In this document: positions 15,682 through 23,681 of the stretch, piece after piece
How positions within the stretch are numbered: position 1 is the stretch's first letter
Layout: the number at the start of each line of letters is the position of its first letter
DNA from: a virus
Strand: one strand, 5' to 3'
Length of the DNA stretch: 26,697 nucleotides
Virus record (IMG/VR): IMGVR_UViG_3300010412_000068
Coordinates: 1-26,697 of that record
Notes under the pieces: generated by a model
What the model saw: only the letters and a program-made list of their open reading frames with translations
The model's database searches: none
Told to the model about the DNA's origin: nothing
Made by a program: the position numbers and the translations under genes

Positions 15682-17477
15682 TCTACCTCCTGCAATCCTT
15701 GTTCTGCACCCGGAGGCAGACTGGCTAGATCAGGAGACGAGGTTGCCTCCATCACTGTCTGATCCTGTGCAACCTGAGACATAGTAGCAAATTCTTTCTG
15801 TTCCGAGATTCTAGCGAACGGACGAATCAAGGCAAACTCCTCGAACTGTAGAAGCTCTTCAATGAGTGACGCGAGTTCTTTTCCAGAGAAGTGGACCTTG
15901 ACGAGTTCATCGGCGTAAAGGGGTGAATTGACGATCCCCATAAGGTTTTGCATAGCCTGCGCCTTCTTAGCGAAGTGCCTCGCACCCATCGGATAGAGCT
16001 TGCCTTTAGCCTTGATATCCTCGGGACTAACATTAATGAACTCCTCTACTCCAGTATCCGGGTCAAGCACTCGGGTGGCTTCAGCCGCATTCATGTTACG
16101 ACGAGCTGACTCCAACATCTGGTTCAACAGGGGCTCAAGGAATGTCTGCTCAAAGTGCTGGACTTTATTCTGGAAGATGCGGCCTGCCGCGTTCTCAAGG
16201 GCCTGAACCTCGAACGCAGTCTTTTCCCCCGGAGTCCGAATACCCATTGCTTGCTTGGGAGCCCCGGCCATCTCTTCCATGATGGCAAGATACTTATCAA
16301 TTTGAAAATCTGCCTGCAATGCGGTAGCATCTGGCCGCAGGATCTCGACGTTTGACTCACTATCTCCGTAAATCTTTTCTCCGGGTCCCCATTCCCATTC
16401 CTCAACGTAGCCCCTTTGATAGACAACCGGCGTAGCGATTTGGTCGAATACGTCGGCACGAAGGTTCTCAAGATGGTCAACACGGTATTGCACCCCCACT
16501 AGATTATCCAAGGGACCCATAGCCAGAAGCGTGTCTGGTCGTAGTCGCCAACCAGTGTGGTGCTTATTGGAAGTCCCAGTCCAAGAGCGAATGGGCTCCA
16601 TAAGCAGAACATAGGAACGATCCGCTACGATTATTCTATAGTTTTCGTAGAGTGTGTCTTTCTCTACGTCATAGAGGTCGCCCTCGAACTCTAACAGTTC
16701 GACAGTATTAGACCTATAATAATCCAAAAGGTTCCCAAAACCATCAATTTTATATGACTCTGCCTTCAATCGGTCATGGCTATCGAGCCCCTGAGCTTGG
16801 CCCCGGCAGTCACGGAGTTTCTGCCAGCCCGCTTGAATCCAAGCAGAGTCTTCTGGCATACTGGAAATCCGCTTTGCTAAACTTCCAAGCGTAGTGAACG
16901 TTCGAGTGATCTTCGGAGATTCCGTGAAAGAGGCTGCCGTAAGGTCGAATACGATATCCAGCGGAGATATACGCTTGAGCCGTGGACCCCGGTAAACAGA
17001 AAACGTGGTTCCATCGGCATCGGTGTGAATTTTATCTTCAAAGACCACCTCCGCAAATGCGTTGCCGTAGTCAATATAATCGTAGACTAGGCGACTTACC
17101 TCTTCCCTGAAGTTGGCCTGACGTAGCTTGTTACGGATGTATGCCTTGACAACCCGAGCTTTGTCCGCATCGTCAGACTCCTCCGTCGAAGGTTCCCAAT
17201 CAAACCAATACTCACTGGGAAATAGAGCGGCCATATAGTTCGCATGTAGGTTGTCCCTTAATTGACAAAGCTTTGGAAGCGTAGTCTTGTTCTTCCACGG
17301 GGTAGTCGAAGAGACGTTAGTCTTTGTCGTATCTGTAGCAAACACGAAGTTGCGAAGCTCCTGCTTCTCCTCTTCCCAATTCTTGCGAGCCTGTCGCCAT
17401 GTCTGGTACTGCTCTGCAATCTGAACGGCAAGAGTCTCCCGTGGGCCGCTAATTGATTCTAGATCAAGAGTCTTCAC
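15678..17477 (-). CDS. Portal (head-tail connector) protein, 599 aa
   Basis: Dodecameric portal through which DNA enters and leaves the head. Family features of podovirus portals are visible: an N-terminal helical wing with TLPKLCQLRDNLHANYMAAL and FPSEYWFDWEP, a central YDYIDYGNAFAEVVFED segment, RLKRISPLDIVFD, and the clip/stem signature around residues 405-435 (GIRTPGEKTAFEVQALENAA) followed by a helix with FEQTFLEPLLNQMLE. The C-terminal tail is Gln/Glu-rich. Length (599 aa) is near T7 gp8 (536 aa), slightly longer. Translation starts at GTG 17477, with AAGGAG 5 nt upstream that overlaps the terminase stop region, leaving 9 nt between the genes. Confidence 0.93.
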   Translation of the reverse strand: MKTLDLESISGPRETLAVQIAEQYQTWRQARKNWEEEKQELRNFVFATDTTKTNVSSTTPWKNKTTLPKLCQLRDNLHANYMAALFPSEYWFDWEPSTEESDDADKARVVKAYIRNKLRQANFREEVSRLVYDYIDYGNAFAEVVFEDKIHTDADGTTFSVYRGPRLKRISPLDIVFDLTAASFTESPKITRTFTTLGSLAKRISSMPEDSAWIQAGWQKLRDCRGQAQGLDSHDRLKAESYKIDGFGNLLDYYRSNTVELLEFEGDLYDVEKDTLYENYRIIVADRSYVLLMEPIRSWTGTSNKHHTGWRLRPDTLLAMGPLDNLVGVQYRVDHLENLRADVFDQIATPVVYQRGYVEEWEWGPGEKIYGDSESNVEILRPDATALQADFQIDKYLAIMEEMAGAPKQAMGIRTPGEKTAFEVQALENAAGRIFQNKVQHFEQTFLEPLLNQMLESARRNMNAAEATRVLDPDTGVEEFINVSPEDIKAKGKLYPMGARHFAKKAQAMQNLMGIVNSPLYADELVKVHFSGKELASLIEELLQFEEFALIRPFARISEQKEFATMSQVAQDQTVMEATSSPDLASLPPGAEQGLQEVE

Positions 17478-17486
17478 AGTTACTCC

Positions 17487-19037
17487 TTATGCCCGTACTC
17501 CGCCGAAGCGCGGATGATAGACAACATTTGTTTTCCGTTTCATCTGATAGTTCCTAGGAACTACTGCTATAGAGATAGCTGACGCGAGAGCGTCTTTAAG
17601 GTCATCGTGTCGAGGCTTATACTGGGTAACCTCAAGTTCGAGTTCCTCGCATACACCCCCGTACCAATGCCAAATAGATCCATTCTCATAACGGGGTCGA
17701 AGGACCGCATCAATACGTTCCTCTTTTGTGCCCATAGTGCGTGTCGGGCGGAACTTGTCGAACGATAGAGGGACGCCTGCTTGTTTGACATAGACTGTTT
17801 TAAGCTCCTCCACGATAGCGTCTTGTGCAACAGTGACTTCGGCCCGTATCCTACGGAACCCCCACTTAGCATAGAGCTTGTATATGTGTTCCCAGTAATC
17901 ACCGATCTTCTTTGTTTTGAATCTGTCTATATCTAGGACGTAGATATTGTTCTCGTGATCTACGCCGATTACTACTACGGCAGTCCAGTCTGCTGCGTTC
18001 GTAACCGAAAATGCAAAGTCGATTGCTGCGCTAACATTGAGCACGCGGTCCCGGTAAAACCAACGACCATCCTTTTGGGATATGCCCTTGCGGTCATAGT
18101 ATTGAAAAAGATCTTTCGATATGCCTGCTTCATCGGAGGCATTAGGATTATTGTAATACTGTGCATAAAACTGGGTCTTGTCGAGGTACTGGGCTCGTTT
18201 CTTAGCTAGAATCTCTTGATTGAATCCGAACCAACGCCCGTCCCCTCGCTGCATACGAGGCCAAAGGTACTCCCCCGTACCGTCCCCACTATCCTCTACC
18301 TCTCTCTGAAATACTTCATAGACTGGGGTAGACGAAACCTTGTTGCCATACTCATCAAAGATTTCAGCTTCCATCTCAAGGAGCTGCTGGTACAAATCGG
18401 CTGGGTGGTATCGCGTACCGACAACCCACTCTCGTGCGTCTGACGATTCGATAGAAGCCAGCAGAGAGTATTGACTCGCAACCTTCTCCCTTCCCTCTTT
18501 TGTGTACGCATTCTCTTGTACAACTACGTCATCCAGCACCGCGATGTTACAATGCATCCCGGTAATCGAAGTGGTAAGCCCTGCCGTAAACACCGTGGGA
18601 TCTCGTACGCCCTCAGCCGCACGTAGCGGATGATCGACTTCGATCTCACTGTTTGTCCACTTCGACCGTTTCCCCTCATCGGGGTGCACCATGTCGGGCC
18701 AATACTTTGCATACTTCTTTGACGATAGAATATCCTTAATTGCCTTGAGCTGCTTCTCTGCCAAGTTAGAGGTAGAAGAAATGTACAGCACTGTGACGGC
18801 TGGGTTGCGGGTAATCTCCCACGCAACACGGTATGCCATCATAGCCGATTTTTGGTGGTCTCGGGGCAAGAGTGCCATCTGGTGAGACTTGGCTTCGTCT
18901 CGTGTCCACCATCTTGCAAGGTCTTCATGTACCTTGCCTAGTACTCTATGAGGCGCAACAAGCCGGATAAACGCCAGTAGATCCTGCTCCGCAGCCTGCC
19001 GAATCTGCTCGACCTTAGTCAGCGGAGCCTTTGACAT
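17487..19037 (-). CDS. Terminase large subunit (packaging ATPase/nuclease), 516 aa
   Basis: Motor that cuts and translocates phage DNA into the procapsid. The N-terminal ATPase has a variant Walker A, LLPRDHQKS at residues 56-64, and a Walker B, NIAVLDD at 164-170; VGTRYH is a likely coupling motif. The C-terminal RNase H-like nuclease shows its first acidic residue in AAIDFAFS (Asp near 340) and a late one in RHDDLKDALA (near 479). The length is typical of large terminases. I place the start at ATG 19037, 11 nt after GGGAGG; a longer form from GTG 19046 would have only a 2-nt spacing. It overlaps the upstream adhesin gene by 23 nt. A 16-bp perfect palindrome at 17548-17563 lies near its 3' end. 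Confidence 0.94.
   Translation of the reverse strand: MSKAPLTKVEQIRQAAEQDLLAFIRLVAPHRVLGKVHEDLARWWTRDEAKSHQMALLPRDHQKSAMMAYRVAWEITRNPAVTVLYISSTSNLAEKQLKAIKDILSSKKYAKYWPDMVHPDEGKRSKWTNSEIEVDHPLRAAEGVRDPTVFTAGLTTSITGMHCNIAVLDDVVVQENAYTKEGREKVASQYSLLASIESSDAREWVVGTRYHPADLYQQLLEMEAEIFDEYGNKVSSTPVYEVFQREVEDSGDGTGEYLWPRMQRGDGRWFGFNQEILAKKRAQYLDKTQFYAQYYNNPNASDEAGISKDLFQYYDRKGISQKDGRWFYRDRVLNVSAAIDFAFSVTNAADWTAVVVIGVDHENNIYVLDIDRFKTKKIGDYWEHIYKLYAKWGFRRIRAEVTVAQDAIVEELKTVYVKQAGVPLSFDKFRPTRTMGTKEERIDAVLRPRYENGSIWHWYGGVCEELELEVTQYKPRHDDLKDALASAISIAVVPRNYQMKRKTNVVYHPRFGGVRA
17548..17563. repeat. Dispersed palindrome copy 6 (longest, 16 bp)
   Basis: TAGTTCCTAGGAACTA, a perfect 16-bp palindrome, near the 3' end of the terminase gene. 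Here the minus strand encodes VPRN, a different reading phase from copies 2-5. Confidence 0.85.
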
Positions 19038-19809
19038 TAGGCGCACTACCTCCCGATATCCAATTTACAGTACCACCCAACGAACGAACATAATATCCTG
19101 CGGCACCTCCGTCACCGGGGTTGTAGCCACCATCACTACCGTTTTGGCCCGCAGCTCCATACGCTCCACCGTCGCCGCCATTGAGAAAAGCCGTACCTCC
19201 AGCTCCGCCCGCACCAGCCGCTCCGCCCGTTCCAGCAGCACCATCCTGAGCACTCCCTAATATACTGCTACCAGCTTCCCCTCCAAGACTACCACCAGCG
19301 CCTCCGCCACCACCAGAACCGGGCGCAACCTCTGGTTCATACGGGCGAACATTAACAAACGAGAGGTCTCCACCTCCGCCGCCTCCGCCGCCGCCCCAGA
19401 CGTTACCAGAGGCGTTTGTGATATTTAGCGTGGAGCCTGAGCCGGGGCCTACTATAGCATTGCCCCCAGCCCCACCGTTCATGTAAAATCCCCATCCACC
19501 AAAATTATCATCATAACCTTCGCCCCCATTACCACCCCTTCCTAAGATGTAGCCATTGTTAGTCAGGTCAATCGTGGTGCCACCCGGCATACCACTAAGA
19601 TCCATAGCGGGCTTGGAGGTAGTGGTAGAATAAACCTCAACTGCGGCATTGATAGTAATCGTGATGGTCATTGGAATAATGACCGTCTCGATGCCTTCCT
19701 GTATCGCAAGCTGGTCTAGGAGATTCCACTCGGCTGTGTTGGCAGCAATGGTGAACGTTGCCGTAGAAGCATGAGCATCAAGCTGCTGCCCAAAAAACGG
19801 GAATAGCAT
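19015..19809 (-). CDS. Glycine-rich adhesin / tail tip-like protein, 264 aa
   Basis: Probable receptor-binding component. Residues 1-90 are beta-rich (TATFTIAANTAEWNLLD, then VIIPMTITITINAAVEVYST) and lead into NNGYILGRGGNGGEG, a motif style that often opens glycine-rich tips of phage tail proteins. Residues about 90-250 are extremely Gly-rich, with a run of nine consecutive Gly and many GG or GAGG repeats, the composition expected of polyglycine-II sandwich adhesins such as the T4-group gp38 type. The start overlaps the 230-aa gene stop by one base (TAATG), with AAGGA about 9 nt upstream. The 3' end overlaps the terminase start. No homology search was possible, so the adhesin role is inferred from composition and location. 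Confidence 0.75.
   Translation of the reverse strand: MLFPFFGQQLDAHASTATFTIAANTAEWNLLDQLAIQEGIETVIIPMTITITINAAVEVYSTTTSKPAMDLSGMPGGTTIDLTNNGYILGRGGNGGEGYDDNFGGWGFYMNGGAGGNAIVGPGSGSTLNITNASGNVWGGGGGGGGGDLSFVNVRPYEPEVAPGSGGGGGAGGSLGGEAGSSILGSAQDGAAGTGGAAGAGGAGGTAFLNGGDGGAYGAAGQNGSDGGYNPGDGGAAGYYVRSLGGTVNWISGGSAPNVKGSAD
19049..19054 (-). promoter_or_regulatory. Ribosome binding site deciding the terminase start
   Basis: GGGAGG on the minus strand, inside the end of the glycine-rich gene. Its spacing is 11 nt to ATG 19037 and only 2 nt to the alternative GTG 19046, which favours the ATG. Confidence 0.6.
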
Positions 19810-20501
19810 TAGCTAATGTCCTTAAGTACCGTTGTAATCCAGATGTCGTTTGCGCTATCATAGGTAGCCTGAATCAAGTCGATCTCGCCTATACCAGTAG
19901 AAAGAATCGGCGCACTCCCACCCTGAAACTTATACTTGGTACCCCATGTAATCACTCGGCCACCTGTGCCGTCCTGCTGGACACGGATGTGCAGCGTCAT
20001 GGTCGTGCCAGCACTCGGAGGATTAAGGGGGTTGTTCAGTGTAAATGACTGAGTGGGTGTGAGCGTGAAGGAATTGCCGTCCTCGCAATTGACATCGACT
20101 GTTGCTCCATCAACAAGTGCCACCTCTGTCGTAAGGACTGGTTGGGTAAAGATTGCTTCCTGATTCTGGAACAGGACAGAACCCGCAGGGAACGACGGTG
20201 CAACTGTAAATGTCCAAGCCGCCGAAATAGTCGCGGTAGCATTGACTCTCGGATAGTCCGCTGCAACATATCCGCCGAGTTGAGCAGTGTTCGTGGCATT
20301 AACGGAGTTCGCATTTGTAATGTTCCCACAGTTGACGATGTTCCAGCCACCCATATCGAAGTCATTCTGCATAGCATTCGGGGCCGTACCGTCACGGAAG
20401 ACGATGCGTTCCATGATAGCTTCGATAGCGTCGAAGTTTGCATTGAGCTGAGTAGTCGTGTAGTACCCAGAGTTAATTGTAGTCAGCGTAAGTTTAGCCA
20501 T
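19809..20501 (-). CDS. Short tail fiber-like protein, paralogue of the 197-aa protein, 230 aa
   Basis: Starts MAKLTLTTINSGYYTTTQLN and carries an N-terminal helix then the motif FRDGTAPNAMQNDFDMGGWN, the same type found at the start of many podovirus fiber and spike proteins. Residues about 165-230 form a beta-rich C-terminal domain with QQDGTGGRVITWGTKYKFQG and DLIQATYDSANDIWIT. Both ends match the 197-aa protein encoded at 22764-23357, so the two are paralogues with different middle parts. GAGGT sits about 7 nt upstream of the ATG. It is likely a virion tail component that modulates host binding or adapts another fiber; this is inference. Confidence 0.78.
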   Translation of the reverse strand: MAKLTLTTINSGYYTTTQLNANFDAIEAIMERIVFRDGTAPNAMQNDFDMGGWNIVNCGNITNANSVNATNTAQLGGYVAADYPRVNATATISAAWTFTVAPSFPAGSVLFQNQEAIFTQPVLTTEVALVDGATVDVNCEDGNSFTLTPTQSFTLNNPLNPPSAGTTMTLHIRVQQDGTGGRVITWGTKYKFQGGSAPILSTGIGEIDLIQATYDSANDIWITTVLKDIS

Positions 20502-20511
20502 TTAGTTTACC

Positions 20512-22761
20512 TCAGTTGGCATTCTTCCAATCAAATGCTACGTGATTGGTGGGGGGTGAATACTGAAAAGGTCCGCGAGTGTTTATCTCAGTAGATGGGT
20601 TGCTGGTGTTGTTGTTTGTGCTAGTAAACGAAAGCACAGGAACATCTATCAAACCAGTTATAACTCCAGAAGCAACTAAGCTACCATTGAGGAAGGTCTG
20701 TACCGTTGCCGTGTCAGCATCATAAGCCAACCCGATGACATCTCCTTGAATAAAGCGCCTTCCGACACCGCTACCCGTATCAACATCTGCTCCACTAGTT
20801 CTGATGCGGGCTGTGATCTCAGTAAAAACGTCATCGTCGGTCAACCCTCCCCACTGTTTGGTCCCAAACAAACCGTTGTACTGGAGAATATCTTCATTGG
20901 CATCTACATAGGTAGCTGCTGCTATACCAAAAATAAAGAAAGTAGTTGCTGCACCCGCGCTGACAACTTTGTACTCTAGATAATACTTCCCCGGAGCCCC
21001 AAACTTAGAGCCGGGATTCCAACCCCTAACAATTCCACCCACTACATTGCGGGCATAGTCTGGTCCAACTGCTTCTATTACAGTCTTATCTCCCGTTTGT
21101 CTGTAAATACCATTATCCATCTTGTATGGAGTGGTGAGGTTTCGTGGAATGTAGTACGGGAATTTTCCAGAGTTATCACTAAACGCAAGGTTAATAAGAG
21201 TGGTTCTTTCGTCCGAGCTTTGGTATGTCGTATAACTCTTAGACCATGAGTGAAACGGACTCATCTTCATTTGATTAAACTTCGCATCTTGATTGACTGC
21301 GGTAGTGGTTGTTACTACATTTGTGTCTGGGCACCCCCATCCGGGGATGATACCAAGGTAGGTTTGTTTAACGGCTGGTCTTGCCACAGACCCCGTTGAT
21401 TGAAAGTCTGGGTATCCCGATGGTATGCTTCCCTGTCCCTCCGCTGGCGGCACAGCAGAAAACGAGTTCCCAAAGCCAGAGTAGATTTTGTAGGTACCCG
21501 CAGTTTTGACATCTAAGAAAACCCAGTAACACTGTCCTGCTGTATTGTCAACAAAGTTGAACGTTGAAGTTCCGCCGGTAATGCCGCGTATAAAAATATC
21601 GGCATTGTTCCCATTCTCTACAGCGGCTGTATATGGTCTCTGCCAAAAGTTGTAGGCCCCATAGCCACGCATTACCTTTGTTGCCTGAGCCCAAGATCCT
21701 TTGCCTATGCCCATTAGTTGATATGCGCCGGTATACGTAGACGAATCCCCATTCCCAGCGTAGCAAATCAGGGTGTGCTTGCCGGGAGCTAGCGTCACCT
21801 CTTTGTAGATGAAGCGCGGAAGCCGCTCGGTATATGTGCCGTTCAGACAGACGTATTGAAATACGTTTGGATAAACTTCGGTTACTTCCAGAAAACCTGA
21901 TGTTCCTACCGCATCACAGTCTACAAAAGACACGCCCTGAGCAGCGTTAACAGGTCTATCAGTCCAGTAATTGTGACCGAGGGCCATGTCGTAGTTGTCA
22001 TTTTTTGATCCGGTAATAAAGTCAAACCCACCAACTGCACCAACGTCGCCTAGGCCATTCGGGTCCCAGAAGTCAACTTCAAGGTACTGTTGAGGCGGCT
22101 CAGTGGCTCCAGTGAAGGCGTAGTTACCGTTGCCAAGCAACACCATCCAATTTGGCTTTCTAGCCCTATCATAAAATAGATAGTCGCTTATAGGTTTTGG
22201 AAGATTCGTACCACCAGCAGCGGTGAAAGATGCAAAGTCGCTCGCACTACAGTTAATGGCAAGACTCTCATCCCCTGAATACCAAGCCCAGTTACTTGGC
22301 ATGTTATTGTTCTTTATCCACAGCAAAGTATTTGAAGTTGGTATGCTGTTGCCAGAGTAACTAAAGTCTTGGAGGGGATAGTCTGCTGGAACATTCCTCA
22401 TGCACCATTTCATAGCACCCCAAAACGTATTGCCGACAGATGGGAAGGCTACCCCGGCATCATCTCCTTCCTGCAAAACACAATACCAAAGATGGGTGAA
22501 TCTTTGGTTTCCTTCTGGGAAAGTTGCCGGGTCCCAAGTAAACCCGGCGTTAATCTGTCCATTAATAAACTGCCACCGTGGTCTTGCTGTTAGGTCCGTA
22601 GCCGTCGAATGGAAATAGGATGTGTAAAATAAGAACATCAAGTCTCCCGGCTGCCAGCCGGGGCACGGAACAATTGTGCCGGGATGATCCCCCGTAATCG
22701 TCTCGCTTCCAATAACTAGTGGATCTGACGATGGGCCGGGAATCCAGAACGTCGGGTACAT
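20512..22761 (-). CDS. Large tail protein with C-terminal SPRY-like domain, 749 aa
   Basis: Probable tail fiber or receptor-binding protein. Most of it is beta-rich and aromatic (many Trp, Tyr and Gly). Residues about 586-735 resemble a SPRY (B30.2-type) sandwich domain: GKYYLEYKVVSAG at its start, then FFIFGIAAATY, and the telling GDVIGLAYDADTATVQTFLN followed by GSLVASG. SPRY domains bind proteins or sugars and occur in some phage tail proteins. The N-terminal 580 residues were not assigned. ATG is two bases after the previous stop, with only a weak Shine-Dalgarno, so coupling to the 197-aa gene is likely. It sits between the two paralogous short fiber genes. Confidence 0.75.
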   Translation of the reverse strand: MYPTFWIPGPSSDPLVIGSETITGDHPGTIVPCPGWQPGDLMFLFYTSYFHSTATDLTARPRWQFINGQINAGFTWDPATFPEGNQRFTHLWYCVLQEGDDAGVAFPSVGNTFWGAMKWCMRNVPADYPLQDFSYSGNSIPTSNTLLWIKNNNMPSNWAWYSGDESLAINCSASDFASFTAAGGTNLPKPISDYLFYDRARKPNWMVLLGNGNYAFTGATEPPQQYLEVDFWDPNGLGDVGAVGGFDFITGSKNDNYDMALGHNYWTDRPVNAAQGVSFVDCDAVGTSGFLEVTEVYPNVFQYVCLNGTYTERLPRFIYKEVTLAPGKHTLICYAGNGDSSTYTGAYQLMGIGKGSWAQATKVMRGYGAYNFWQRPYTAAVENGNNADIFIRGITGGTSTFNFVDNTAGQCYWVFLDVKTAGTYKIYSGFGNSFSAVPPAEGQGSIPSGYPDFQSTGSVARPAVKQTYLGIIPGWGCPDTNVVTTTTAVNQDAKFNQMKMSPFHSWSKSYTTYQSSDERTTLINLAFSDNSGKFPYYIPRNLTTPYKMDNGIYRQTGDKTVIEAVGPDYARNVVGGIVRGWNPGSKFGAPGKYYLEYKVVSAGAATTFFIFGIAAATYVDANEDILQYNGLFGTKQWGGLTDDDVFTEITARIRTSGADVDTGSGVGRRFIQGDVIGLAYDADTATVQTFLNGSLVASGVITGLIDVPVLSFTSTNNNTSNPSTEINTRGPFQYSPPTNHVAFDWKNAN

Positions 22762-22763
22762 GC

Positions 22764-23357
22764 TTACTGGAAATCCGTGTTGTGTGCACAGTACCAGACA
22801 TCATTGATAGAGTCGTACTGGCAAGACACTAGATCTACTGCATTAGCCGCAGAGCTAATCGTGATAGCGTTCCCACCCGGAAACTTAAATGCCGCATTCC
22901 ATGTGACGGTGTAACCTCCCGTCCCATTCTGCTTGATGATAAAGTTAATGACCTGTCCGCTAAGTCCGTTTGTCGGACCAGTCGGCTTTCCGATAGTCAG
23001 GTCCTGATCCAACAGAATGTAGTGAACATTAGAGTCACATTGAATAGGTGTGTAAACGCCACCGTTAATGGTGGCGGTATACATTAGGGTGGCGGCTGCC
23101 TTCTCATACTGGTTGCACTGGTTGAGGTACGTAAGGTTGTCGATGCCGCCCGCTACATACTCTAGGCACCCGACATTGATGAGGCAGTAGCCGTTCATGT
23201 CGAGGTCTTTATCCATGAAGTTCGGGGTTGTCCCATCTCTAGATAGGGTATTCTCAACGGCAGCTTCAATCAATGCCATGTTATCATTGAACGTAGTGAT
23301 GAGGGTTTGGAGATCTACCCCAGTAACTGCCACATCAGCCAACACAAGCTTCGCCAT
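22764..23357 (-). CDS. Short tail fiber-like protein, 197 aa
   Basis: Starts MAKLVLADVAVTG, with a helical segment, then LSRDGTTPNFMDKDLDMNGY, the fiber-family motif shared with the 230-aa paralogue. The C-terminal domain (about residues 135-197) has KQNGTGGYTVTWNAAFKFPG and LVSCQYDSINDVWY, again aligned with the paralogue. The middle part differs and is richer in Cys and Tyr. GAGGA is about 9 nt upstream of the ATG, which overlaps the previous stop by one base (TAATG). Likely a tail or fiber component; whether the two paralogues assemble together is not known. Confidence 0.78.
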   Translation of the reverse strand: MAKLVLADVAVTGVDLQTLITTFNDNMALIEAAVENTLSRDGTTPNFMDKDLDMNGYCLINVGCLEYVAGGIDNLTYLNQCNQYEKAAATLMYTATINGGVYTPIQCDSNVHYILLDQDLTIGKPTGPTNGLSGQVINFIIKQNGTGGYTVTWNAAFKFPGGNAITISSAANAVDLVSCQYDSINDVWYCAHNTDFQ

Positions 23358-23680
23358 TAGATTGCTTCCTCAATCTGAAATCTGCCAGACTCTGCAACCT
23401 GAAGTACCGCAATGTGCGTTACCTCTGGGGGTGTCACCAAGTACTCAACCCCTGCCGGGAACAGAGTACTCGATGTCGTAGCCGTAACTCCCGCCGTTCC
23501 AAACTCAATGTAGCAATCTTTGGTAGCAGAGATACGAGCGACCTCCCCCTTGACCAACCCAGCCGGGAGTGCAAGAGTTGCACTGACTCCAGTAGTCGTG
23601 GCCGTAGCGCGGACGCCAGAAAGCCTGAGAGCTTGGAGCGGGGCTCCAGACTGATCTCTCAGCAAATTAATCTTAGCCAT
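23357..23680 (-). CDS. Small beta-rich virion-type protein, 107 aa
   Basis: The protein begins MAKINLLRDQSGAPLQALRL and is nearly all beta strand, with VARISATKDCYIEFGTAGVT and SSTLFPAGVEYLVTPPEVTH. Small proteins of this style are common in tail regions of environmental phages, but no function is recognised. The start at 23680 is chosen because AAGGAG lies 5 nt upstream and the ATG follows the 909-aa gene stop by one base. A longer form from TTG 23737 would overlap that gene by 56 nt and lacks a good Shine-Dalgarno. It shares the MAK-L opening with the two short fiber proteins downstream. Confidence 0.78.
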   Translation of the reverse strand: MAKINLLRDQSGAPLQALRLSGVRATATTTGVSATLALPAGLVKGEVARISATKDCYIEFGTAGVTATTSSTLFPAGVEYLVTPPEVTHIAVLQVAESGRFQIEEAI

Positions 23681-23681
23681 C

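Noticed and set aside
1144-17563. LexA/SOS boxes as an explanation of the palindrome
   Set aside because: Known Bacillus-type boxes have GAAC-N4-GTTC, while this motif is GTTC-N4-GAAC; alphaproteobacterial boxes have direct GTTC-N7-GTTC. The half-sites are in the opposite order.
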